64,000 nucleotides of DNA, from positions 671,626-735,625 of the forward strand of contig NZ_JAJNCL010000002.1 of the NCBI RefSeq assembly GCF_021025955.1. Direction: 5' to 3'. The notes below the pieces were generated by a model. That model saw only the letters and a program-made list of their open reading frames with translations. It had not been told where the DNA came from and made no database searches. Source of the stretch: Rhodococcus qingshengii. Lineage in GTDB: Bacteria; Actinomycetota; Actinomycetes; Mycobacteriales; Mycobacteriaceae. A program made the position numbers and the translations under genes. Below, one piece after another: positions 44,291 to 53,820 of the stretch (position 1 is its first letter; each line of letters begins with the position of its first letter).

Positions 44291-44496
44291 CAGCTTTCCT
44301 CTACTTCTCGAGAATTCCTACGCAACCAGCCGAACAGCGGCAGAGCGAGTACGGCGGCCAACGCGCGATCCAGACCGATGGCCACCAGGCGGCACAGCGG
44401 AACGACGACGATCAGGACCAATGCGACCTGCGGGATGAACGGGAGCCCCGCCATCCACAGCTCGAAGCTGTCCCACCAATCCGCTATCCGATCCAC
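44290..44496 (-). CDS. 68-residue membrane protein between GH15 and subI
   Basis: A 68-residue protein starting MDRIADWWDSFELWMAGLPF, with one long hydrophobic stretch (IPQVALVLIVVVPLCRLVAI) and an amphipathic second segment. A small membrane protein occupies the same place in M. tuberculosis, between subI and a GH15 gene. It is divergent from the GH15 gene and coupled to the 25-residue peptide. Function unknown. Confidence 0.65.
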   Translation of the reverse strand: MDRIADWWDSFELWMAGLPFIPQVALVLIVVVPLCRLVAIGLDRALAAVLALPLFGWLRRNSREVEES

Positions 44497-44578
44497 GCCA
44501 TCACCCTATCCTTCGACCGAAACAGTCCCGACAGCGTGTGGATTGGACGTGTGTCGATTCTGGCCGGATGATGTCCGA

Positions 44579-46537
44579 ATGAGTGCTGACGACGAAGTGG
44601 TGCAGACGATTCCTCCCGCCTCCACGGGTCACCATCGAAGCAACTTTCCCCCGATCGACGACTACGCGTTTCTTTCCGATTGCGAAACCTCGTGCCTGAT
44701 TGCCCGTAACGGATCCGTCGAGTGGATGTGCGTTCCCCGCCCCGACTCCCCCAGCGTGTTCGGTGCCATCCTCGACCGCAGCGCAGGCCATTTCCGTATC
44801 GGCCCTTACGGCCAGAACGTGCCCGCCGCCAGACGCTATCTGCCGGGCGGACTCATCCTAGAGACAACATGGCAGACGGAGACCGGCTGGCTCGTCGTTC
44901 GCGACGCACTGGTTCTCGGCCCATGGCACAACGTCGACAAGCGATCGAACACGCACAAGCGCACACCGACCGACTGGGACGCCGAACACACGCTTCTCCG
45001 TACGGTCAAATGCGTCAGCGGCACCGTCGAACTCGAGATGAGCTGCGAGCCCGCGTTCGACTATCACCGCGGCACCGCCAATTGGGAGTACACCGGCAAG
45101 GTCTACGAGGAAGCGACGGCAACGTGTCGCTCCGCCAAGCCCGGCGACCATCCGACATTGCGCTTGACCACCGATCTCCGACTGGGTCTGGAAGGTCGCG
45201 AGGCCCGGGCCCGGACGCGACTGGTCGAAGGCGACAACGTCTACGTCGCGCTCTCGTGGTCGGATCTACCCGCGCCGCAGACGTTCGACGAAGCCGCCGA
45301 CAAGATGTGGCAGACGTCGAAGTCGTGGCGCGAGTGGGTGACCATCGGCAAGTTCCCCGATCACCCGTGGCGCGGATACCTGCAGCGCAGCGCGCTCACA
45401 CTCAAAGGCCTCACCTACGCACCGACCGGAGCCCTTCTCGCGGCTTCCACGACGTCGCTACCGGAAACACCAGGCGGAGAACGCAACTGGGACTACCGCT
45501 ACGCATGGGTTCGCGATTCCACTTTCGCATTGTGGGGCCTCTACACGCTCGGGTTGGACCGTGAAGCCAACGACTTCTTCAACTTCATCTACGACGTGTC
45601 GAGTTCGGACAACGGTCAGCCGCACCCACTACAGGTGATGTACGGCATCGGCGGCGAGCGCACGCTCGAGGAATCCGAACTCAACCACCTCTCCGGATAC
45701 GACGGCGCCCGTCCGGTGCGTATCGGCAACGGCGCGTTCGATCAACAGCAGCACGACATCTGGGGCACCATGCTCGACTCGGTGTACCTGCACATCCGCA
45801 CCCGCGAGCGCGTCCCCGAAGCGTTGTGGCCGCTACTCAAGAAGCAGGTCGAGGAAGCGATCAAGCATTGGCGCCAGCCCGACCGCGGGATCTGGGAGGT
45901 GCGCGGTGAACCGCAGCACTTCACGTCGTCGAAGATCATGTGTTGGGTCGCCCTCGATCGCGGCGCCAAGCTTGCAGAGATGCAGGGCGAGAAGAGCTTT
46001 GCGCAGCAATGGACGGCCATCGCCGACGAGATCAAAGCCGACATCCTCGCGCACGGTGTCGACTCGCGTGGAGTTCTGACACAGCGCTACGGACACGATT
46101 CACTCGACGCGTCTCTACTGCTGGCCCCGCTACTGCGCTTCCTGCCTGCCGACGATCCGCGTATCCGCGCGACGGTGCTGGCGATCGCAGACGAGCTCAC
46201 CGAAGAAGGTCTGGTCCTGCGCTATCGCGTCGACACCACCGACGACGGATTGAGCGGCGAGGAGGGCACGTTCACCATCTGTTCCTTCTGGTTGGTGTCC
46301 GCCCTCGTCGAGATCGGCGAACTGGATCGCGCAAAGCATCTCTGCGAGCGTCTGCTCGGGTTCGCGAGCCCGCTCAAGCTGTACGCGGAGGAGATCGACG
46401 CGCACACCGGTCGCCATCTGGGTAACTTCCCGCAGGCGTTCACACACCTGGCGCTGATCAACGCCGTGGTCCACGTGATCCGCGCCGAGGAAGCTGCCGA
46501 AGCCGGAGCTTTCCAGCCCGCGCACAACGCAACCTAG
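44579..46537 (+). CDS. Glycoside hydrolase family 15 protein (trehalase/glucoamylase-like)
   Basis: A 652-residue GH15 enzyme. An N-terminal beta-sandwich (IDDYAFLSDCETSCLIARNG, VPRPDSPSVFGAILD) is followed by an (alpha/alpha)6 barrel. Barrel motifs are GGERNWDYRYAWVRDSTFAL near residue 300, RGIWEVRGEPQHFTSSKIMCW and GTFTICSFWLVSAL with likely catalytic Glu residues. Mycobacterial relatives include a trehalase, so trehalose or glucan hydrolysis is plausible. No signal peptide is seen. The ATG at 44579-44581 is the first start that avoids overlap with the divergent small ORF. Confidence 0.9.
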   Translation: MSADDEVVQTIPPASTGHHRSNFPPIDDYAFLSDCETSCLIARNGSVEWMCVPRPDSPSVFGAILDRSAGHFRIGPYGQNVPAARRYLPGGLILETTWQTETGWLVVRDALVLGPWHNVDKRSNTHKRTPTDWDAEHTLLRTVKCVSGTVELEMSCEPAFDYHRGTANWEYTGKVYEEATATCRSAKPGDHPTLRLTTDLRLGLEGREARARTRLVEGDNVYVALSWSDLPAPQTFDEAADKMWQTSKSWREWVTIGKFPDHPWRGYLQRSALTLKGLTYAPTGALLAASTTSLPETPGGERNWDYRYAWVRDSTFALWGLYTLGLDREANDFFNFIYDVSSSDNGQPHPLQVMYGIGGERTLEESELNHLSGYDGARPVRIGNGAFDQQQHDIWGTMLDSVYLHIRTRERVPEALWPLLKKQVEEAIKHWRQPDRGIWEVRGEPQHFTSSKIMCWVALDRGAKLAEMQGEKSFAQQWTAIADEIKADILAHGVDSRGVLTQRYGHDSLDASLLLAPLLRFLPADDPRIRATVLAIADELTEEGLVLRYRVDTTDDGLSGEEGTFTICSFWLVSALVEIGELDRAKHLCERLLGFASPLKLYAEEIDAHTGRHLGNFPQAFTHLALINAVVHVIRAEEAAEAGAFQPAHNAT

Positions 46538-46541
46538 ACCC

Positions 46542-46595
46542 ACCTGCTGTGCGCCTTTAATAACCGCCCGCGGTTAATAAAGGCGCACAGCAGGT
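46542..46595. terminator. Long near-perfect hairpin between GH15 and siderophore-binding genes
   Basis: ACCTGCTGTGCGCCTTTA and the following AATAACCG pair with the mirror arm ending at 46595, about 24 of 25 positions, around a CCCG loop. The hairpin starts 4 bp after the GH15 stop and ends at the stop of the convergent gene, so it can terminate both. Confidence 0.75.
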
Positions 46596-47584
46596 TAGCC
46601 GGCCACCGCTTCGAGCTGGCGCGTGATCGATTCGAGCGAGTACTTCAGCGACAGCGACGACGGAGTGTTCAGTCCGGCAACAGTCGGATAGTCGACGATC
46701 GCCAGACCCCCACTCTTGACTGCGGATAGGTCAGCGAACCCCGGCAGCTTCATCATGTCTTCCAGCGTTCCGCCGTTCGGCAACAACACCACGACGTCGG
46801 CACTGAGAGCGTCGACCCGTTCCGGACTGAGCATCAGCCGGCCACCGGTAACGCCCGCCTCTTCGACCAGCTTGGGCGGCAACGACATTCCCAGGCGCGT
46901 GAACAGCCCCGAAGCACCGTCCTTGGGATCGGCGACGATCACCAACTGTGACGTCGGGAAGACGTACTGCGACAGAAGTGCCGTCTTTCCCTTCAGCCCC
47001 GGCAGTCGTTGTGCGAGCGCATCGATCTGCCCGTTCGTGGACTCGACGATCTCGTCGGCTCGCGACTCCTCGTCGAGAATTCGACCGAGAATCTCGACCT
47101 GGTCCTGCCACGGATCGACCTGGACGTCGGACAGACCGGCAATTGTCGGAGCGATCTTGCTCAACTGATCAAAATCGTCCTGATCGGCGACGGAGAACCC
47201 ACCGAGAATCAGATCGGGATCCAAGGCTGCAATTTCTTCGACTTTGAGCGGGACACCGAACTGCTGAATCGCCGAGCGATCGAGTTCCTTCGCCGACGCG
47301 TCGACGCCGCTCTCCCACGGGAACAGGCCACGCTCGTCACCCATTGGTCCGGCAGCCAGGTACCCCACAGGCTGGATTCCGAGTTCGAGCAGAGCGTCGA
47401 GCCACTGGGTGTCGGCCGCGACGATGCGCGTCGGCGTTCCGATGATCGTGGTGGCGCCGAACTTGTGGTCGACCGTGATGACCCGACCGTCCGCGATCTC
47501 GTCGGCGTCCGAAGACGAACAACCACTGATACCGACGACCAGTGCTCCCAAGAGAGCCACCGCCGAGAACTTCATCGCACGCAC
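46595..47584 (-). CDS. Iron-siderophore-binding lipoprotein (FepB/FecB type)
   Basis: A 329-residue substrate-binding protein for an iron(III)-siderophore ABC importer. It has a lipoprotein signal (LVVGISGC), then ITVDHKFGATTIIGTPTRIV typical of the TroA/FecB fold, and LDPDLILGG. The GTG at 47582-47584 has GGAGGAG 6 nt upstream; an ATG three codons later is possible. No permease or ATPase lies next to it, so it is an orphan component. An IdeR-like box is upstream. Confidence 0.87.
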   Translation of the reverse strand: MRAMKFSAVALLGALVVGISGCSSSDADEIADGRVITVDHKFGATTIIGTPTRIVAADTQWLDALLELGIQPVGYLAAGPMGDERGLFPWESGVDASAKELDRSAIQQFGVPLKVEEIAALDPDLILGGFSVADQDDFDQLSKIAPTIAGLSDVQVDPWQDQVEILGRILDEESRADEIVESTNGQIDALAQRLPGLKGKTALLSQYVFPTSQLVIVADPKDGASGLFTRLGMSLPPKLVEEAGVTGGRLMLSPERVDALSADVVVLLPNGGTLEDMMKLPGFADLSAVKSGGLAIVDYPTVAGLNTPSSLSLKYSLESITRQLEAVAG

Positions 47585-47602
47585 GAAATACTCCTCCACT
47601 AG

Positions 47603-47621
47603 TTAGTAGAGGCTTACCTTC
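47603..47621. promoter_or_regulatory. Candidate IdeR/DtxR iron box
   Basis: TTAGTAGAGGCTTACCTTC matches 13 of 19 positions of the IdeR/DtxR consensus TTAGGTTAGGCTAACCTAA, including the central AGGCT and ACCT blocks. It lies 18 bp upstream of the siderophore-binding protein start, where iron-dependent repression would be expected. Confidence 0.5.
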
Positions 47622-47654
47622 CCATGTGGGGCACGTCTGTGTCCGACCTTGCTT

Positions 47655-48584
47655 TCAGGCGAAACGAGCGAGCAGACGCTCCGCATCGGCACCGATGCGT
47701 CGAACCACATCACCGGCCGGATGGGTTCCGTGCACGAGTCCGACAGCTTCTCCGGCGTAGACGACTCCGCTGTGCGGATCCGACGGGTCGTACGCCTGTG
47801 CCAGCGTTTCCTCGTCGGCGTCGACTCCGTGCCAGGCGGCGGTGAACTCGTTGGCCACCGCGCGGCCACCCCACCGCTGCGGCCACGGTTGACTGCGCGC
47901 TCGGTCGAATACCGAGGTGTAAATCGTGTCCGCACTTCCGGCTTCGACGACGCGGTCGCGGGCATAGTCCGGCCCGACCGTCTCCGGGCTGGCGAGCAGC
48001 GCCGTTCCGATCATCACGCCTTCGCCACCGGCTGCCAGGACGGCGGCCAAACCGCGTCCGGTTCCGATTCCGCCGGCTGCCAGCACTGGAAGTGATGTCG
48101 CTTCGAGGATCTCCTGCAGCAGCGGCAGGGTTCCGATTCTGCCCGTGTGGCCGCCTGCCTCACCGCCCTGCGCGATCACAGCGTCGACACCTGCGGCCTC
48201 GACAATGCGAAGGTCCTCGAGCGTATTGATCTGTGACACAACGGGAATGCCCGCATCGTGGATTCGTCCGACATACGCGGCGGGATCACCGAACGACAAG
48301 GTGATCATGGTCGGCTCGACGGCAATCGCGGCATCGAGCATCAACTCGTTCTCGGGCAGCGACCACGTCATCAGGCCGACGCCGAATTTTCCGCCGATCG
48401 AGCGGGCCACCTCGGCTTCGGCCTCGATCCACTCCGGTGTGTTGTACCGGGCCGCACCGAGCAGACCCAACCCACCGGCCACCGATACAGCTCCGGCCAG
48501 GGCACCGCCCGCGCGACCACCCATGGGCGCCCCGAGAACCGGGATTTCGATTCCGAACTCTCGGGACAACCAGGTGGTGACCAT
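47655..48584 (-). CDS. Nitronate monooxygenase-like FMN enzyme
   Basis: A 309-residue TIM-barrel flavoprotein of the 2-nitropropane dioxygenase family. PVLGAPMGGRAGGALAGAVS is the N-terminal FMN/substrate motif, VIAQGGEAGGHTG is the phosphate-binding loop, and PVLAAGGIGTGRGLAAVLAAG follows. It lies 6 bp after lepA. The true substrate is unknown, since many members are not nitronate-specific. Confidence 0.83.
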   Translation of the reverse strand: MVTTWLSREFGIEIPVLGAPMGGRAGGALAGAVSVAGGLGLLGAARYNTPEWIEAEAEVARSIGGKFGVGLMTWSLPENELMLDAAIAVEPTMITLSFGDPAAYVGRIHDAGIPVVSQINTLEDLRIVEAAGVDAVIAQGGEAGGHTGRIGTLPLLQEILEATSLPVLAAGGIGTGRGLAAVLAAGGEGVMIGTALLASPETVGPDYARDRVVEAGSADTIYTSVFDRARSQPWPQRWGGRAVANEFTAAWHGVDADEETLAQAYDPSDPHSGVVYAGEAVGLVHGTHPAGDVVRRIGADAERLLARFA

Positions 48585-48590
48585 GCGCTC

Positions 48591-50477
<1,887 letters not shown>

Positions 50478-50555
50478 TGTCAACCCTCAGGATATCCAAG
50501 TCTCGGCGCCGCCGTACCAGGGGTTCCCACGGGCAGGTGATTATGCTCGAACGCT

Positions 50556-51089
50556 ATGGCAAGCATGTGGAAGCAGATCGGCAGAACCCTCGGCGCCCTC
50601 GCGGTGGAGAAGGGACCTGCGCTACTGCGCCAGTTGCAGTCGTCAACGTCTCAGTCGTCCACCTCGAAGCCTGGTCCGTCCGGCCGACCGATCGCCGCGC
50701 GGACATCTCCGACCGCACATCGCGCCAGGAGGGTGGAGTACTCCCCCGACCTCGACGGCAAAGCCGATCCGGGCGAGATCGTCTGGACCTGGGTTGCCTA
50801 CGAGGAAGATCCGACCCAGGGCAAAGACCGTCCGGTGCTGGTAGTCGGCCGCGACGGCGACACGCTGCTCGGCCTGATGTTGTCTTCGCAGAGCAAGCGC
50901 GAAGGTGAGCGCGATTGGCTCGCAATCGGTTCGGGCCCGTGGGACGGCGAGGGCAGACCGAGCTGGATCCGACTCGACCGGGTGCTCGATGTTCCCGAGA
51001 GCGGAATACGCCGCGAGGGCGCCGTCATGGATCACTTGAAGTTCGACGCGGTCGCGGCAAAACTTCGGGCCGACTTCAGCTGGAGCTGA
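50556..51089 (+). CDS. PemK/MazF-like conserved protein beside lepA
   Basis: A 177-residue protein. The first about 60 residues are low-complexity, rich in Ser, Thr and Pro. The rest resembles the PemK/MazF barrel: EIVWTWVAYEEDPTQGKDRPVLVVGRDGD and WLAIGSGPWDGEGRPSWIRLDRVLDV. No antitoxin gene is adjacent, and the gene is conserved opposite lepA in mycobacteria. A housekeeping role is therefore as likely as a toxin role. Confidence 0.75.
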   Translation: MASMWKQIGRTLGALAVEKGPALLRQLQSSTSQSSTSKPGPSGRPIAARTSPTAHRARRVEYSPDLDGKADPGEIVWTWVAYEEDPTQGKDRPVLVVGRDGDTLLGLMLSSQSKREGERDWLAIGSGPWDGEGRPSWIRLDRVLDVPESGIRREGAVMDHLKFDAVAAKLRADFSWS

Positions 51090-51101
51090 AGCCGACCCGA
51101 A
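51064..51101. terminator. Stem-loop at the PemK-like/aquaporin junction
   Basis: CTTCAGCT (51074-51081) and AGCTGAAG (51084-51091) form a perfect inner stem. TTCGGG (51064-51069) and CCCGAA (51096-51101) form an outer stem. It overlaps the stop of the + strand gene and precedes the stop of the convergent aquaporin gene. Confidence 0.6.
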
Positions 51102-51120
51102 GGGATAGAAGCAGTATCGA

Positions 51121-51894
51121 TCAGCTGTCCATACGGTTGAACCGTCCGAAGAGTGCTCGATAGATGAGTGCGCCGAGTGCACCGCCGATCAGCGGGAACA
51201 CGATGAACAACCACACTTGACCTAGTGCGCCGTCCTGGAACGGCGCGACAGCGAGGCTTCGAGCGGGGTTGACGGAGGTGTTGTCGATCGGGATCGAGAT
51301 CAGGTGAATGACGGCCAGGGTGAAGCCGATGGACACTCCGGCAAGCGGTACGTCCGAGATCTGATCGGTCGACGCGAGAACGACGAACACCAGCAGCGCT
51401 GTCAGCAGGATCTCGATGATCATGGCGGCACCGATGCCGTAACCGTCCGAGACCACGTTGCCGAGAAGGTTCTTCTCGGCAGACGGACTGTGTGCACCCC
51501 AACCGTTTGCGCCCAGTCCGTCAGCAGCACGGTTGTACGCCGGAAGACTGTTCGCGACCGTGTAGATCACGACGCCTGCTACCAAACCGCCGATCACTTG
51601 CGCGACAACGTAAATCGCCGCATTGACGGCCGAGATGCGCCCGATCACAAATTGACCGAGAGTCACCGCCGGGTTGACGTGGCAACCGGAAATCGGCCCG
51701 ATCGCATACACGAGGAACAGCAGGGTCAAACCGAACGCGAGGGCCACTCCGAGATTGCCGACTTTCGCCCCTGCGAATACGGCAGTTCCGACCGCGGAGA
51801 AAACGAGCACAAAAGTCCCCACCGCTTCGGCCACATACTTCTTCACATCCGAGATCGGTTCGACCTCAGTCAATTCCTGTGCAGTTGGAGACAT
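51121..51894 (-). CDS. Aquaporin/glycerol facilitator family channel
   Basis: A 257-residue MIP channel with six membrane helices and the two pore NPA motifs, GCHVNPAVTLGQF and NTSVNPARSLAV. The residue after the second NPA is Arg (selectivity filter), as in AqpZ-like water channels. It is 60 bp downstream of, and on the same strand as, the transglutaminase operon, but probably has its own promoter. Confidence 0.93.
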   Translation of the reverse strand: MSPTAQELTEVEPISDVKKYVAEAVGTFVLVFSAVGTAVFAGAKVGNLGVALAFGLTLLFLVYAIGPISGCHVNPAVTLGQFVIGRISAVNAAIYVVAQVIGGLVAGVVIYTVANSLPAYNRAADGLGANGWGAHSPSAEKNLLGNVVSDGYGIGAAMIIEILLTALLVFVVLASTDQISDVPLAGVSIGFTLAVIHLISIPIDNTSVNPARSLAVAPFQDGALGQVWLFIVFPLIGGALGALIYRALFGRFNRMDS

Positions 51895-51953
51895 ATTCCC
51901 ACCTTCTTCTCATCGAACGGTAGTAATGCTCACGCCACTAGATTTGCCGGACT

Positions 51954-52796
51954 TTACGCAAGCCGGGTGATCTCCACAACAACTTCGAGATCTGTGGAGC
52001 GGCCACCGGAAAAGATTCCCTTCAAAGGCGGCACATCCGAATAGTCCCTTCCTATACCGACCGAGACGTGCTGTTCATTCACAGCTATCGCATTGGTCGG
52101 GTCGTATCCCCACCACGCGCCAGTCCACGCCTCGATCCATGCGTGCGATTCCCCCACCACCGTGTCCCCGACTGCCGCATCACGTTTGGGGTGGAGATAG
52201 CCGGAAACGTATCGACACGGAATGCCCATCGTTCGTAGCAATACCAAGGTCAGATGCGCATAATCCTGGCAGACGCCTTTCCTGGCAGACCAAGCCTCGA
52301 CGGCCGACGTGTGCACTCCGGTCGTGCCGGGTACATATGACATTTCACCGTAAACCCATTGGGACGCAGCCACTACTGCATCTTCAGGTGATTTATCTTT
52401 GCGCAATTCCTTGGCAATTGTCGCCAGCTTACGATCACGCGGAACATATCTCGTGAAACTCAGTTGCTCGTTGAATCGATCTTTAATCGCTTCACCCGAC
52501 AATTCATCCCAGTCGACGGTTTCCTCGGGCTGAACGAACGGTTCTGTTTCCACCACCGACAGTCCGGTCACTTCGAGTTCGGTGTGCGGGGCGTGCAAGT
52601 CGAACGCGGTCACCGCGGTGCCCCAGTAATCGGTGTATCGGTAGGAACGCGTTGCCGGTTGCGTTTCGACGCGCGTGAGGATCACCGTCTGCCTGGTGTC
52701 GCCGCGAGGTGTCAATCGCGCTTCGTTGTACGACGACGTCACCGGAGCGTCGTACGCATATCCCGTGGTGTGCACGACCCTCATTCGCCAGCTCAC
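51954..52796 (-). CDS. Transglutaminase-like cysteine protease domain protein
   Basis: A 280-residue protein with an N-terminal bacterial transglutaminase-like region (VVHTTGYAYDAPVTSSYNEA) and a papain-like core. The catalytic Cys lies in ARKGVCQDYAHLTLVLLR, the His in GESHAWIEAW and the Asp in GYDPTNAI. GTG at 52794-52796 overlaps the stop of the alpha-E gene (GTGA) and is preferred; an ATG four codons later is possible. Third gene of a conserved three-gene operon whose product is unknown. Confidence 0.87.
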   Translation of the reverse strand: MSWRMRVVHTTGYAYDAPVTSSYNEARLTPRGDTRQTVILTRVETQPATRSYRYTDYWGTAVTAFDLHAPHTELEVTGLSVVETEPFVQPEETVDWDELSGEAIKDRFNEQLSFTRYVPRDRKLATIAKELRKDKSPEDAVVAASQWVYGEMSYVPGTTGVHTSAVEAWSARKGVCQDYAHLTLVLLRTMGIPCRYVSGYLHPKRDAAVGDTVVGESHAWIEAWTGAWWGYDPTNAIAVNEQHVSVGIGRDYSDVPPLKGIFSGGRSTDLEVVVEITRLA

Positions 52797-53764
52797 AGCT
52801 CTCCCTCCACCGTCGACTCCGCATACGCGGCGCCGGCATCCGTCCATGCGACCCACGGCGCAGCGTGGAAGTACTGAAGCGCAATCGCTTCACCCAGTTC
52901 GCGGCAGGTCTCCTGCCAACCGAGCAACCGACCTTGCAGATCTTCGAGCAACACGCCCTGCGGCAGAAATTCCAGTTCGCTGCGTGCGCGGCCGAGAAGC
53001 CGCGGCGCCTCCGCCCGAATTCCAACACGGCTGCCCGGCTGCGGGTCGAGTTCCTGCAGACACTTCTCGGCCTGCCTGATCGAGTGGAACACCGAACGCG
53101 GAAAGAGCCTGTCCAACAAGATGAACTCGACCACCCGATTGGCGTCGAGCGCTCCGCGATACGTACGCAGATACGTGTCATGCGCACCCGCCGAGCGAAG
53201 CACACTGACCCACGCCGGCGACGACGGGCGGTCACCGGCGCGCGCCAGCAGCATTCGCACGATCATGTCGACACGTTCGATCGACCTGCCCAGCAGAAGG
53301 AACCGGTAACCGTCGTCGCGGCTGAGCGTGGAATCCGCCAGGCCCGCGAACATCGCCGCGCGTTCCTCCACGTAGCGGAAGAACTCGTGCGGCCCCAACC
53401 TGCGTGATGCACGTTCACGCTCGGCCAGTCCGTTGTACGTGGTGTTCAGGCACTCCCACATCTCACTAGACGTGACCTCACGCGCTCCGCGAGCATTCTC
53501 ACGAGCACTTGCCAGCGAGTCCACGATTGAACCAACCTGATTGCGGCTGAACGCAACCAGATCGGTGAGCGAGCGTACGTCGAGCTTCTCCTCCGGCGCT
53601 TCGATGCCGAGGACACGCAAGAGCAGACGCGACGTGCGGTCCGGGTCGACGGTGGCGTCGTCGAGAAGTTGGTGGACGGCGACGTCAAGGATCCGAGCGG
53701 TGTCGTCCGCTCGCTCGACATAGCGGCCGATCCAGTAGAGGGACTCTGCGTTGCGAGCAAGCAT
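52793..53764 (-). CDS. Alpha-E domain protein (DUF403)
   Basis: A 323-residue all-helical protein starting MLARNAESLYWIGRYVERAD, the hallmark of the alpha-E (DUF403) family. It lies between an ATP-grasp gene and a transglutaminase gene, the constant partners of this family in many bacteria. The trio is thought to make or modify a peptide-like compound, but the product is undefined. Confidence 0.9.
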   Translation of the reverse strand: MLARNAESLYWIGRYVERADDTARILDVAVHQLLDDATVDPDRTSRLLLRVLGIEAPEEKLDVRSLTDLVAFSRNQVGSIVDSLASARENARGAREVTSSEMWECLNTTYNGLAERERASRRLGPHEFFRYVEERAAMFAGLADSTLSRDDGYRFLLLGRSIERVDMIVRMLLARAGDRPSSPAWVSVLRSAGAHDTYLRTYRGALDANRVVEFILLDRLFPRSVFHSIRQAEKCLQELDPQPGSRVGIRAEAPRLLGRARSELEFLPQGVLLEDLQGRLLGWQETCRELGEAIALQYFHAAPWVAWTDAGAAYAESTVEGEL

Positions 53765-53820
53765 CAGTCACCACGCTCCGTTCGCTGATAGTTCTTGGTA
53801 GCTGGGCAGTTCAGAGGAAT

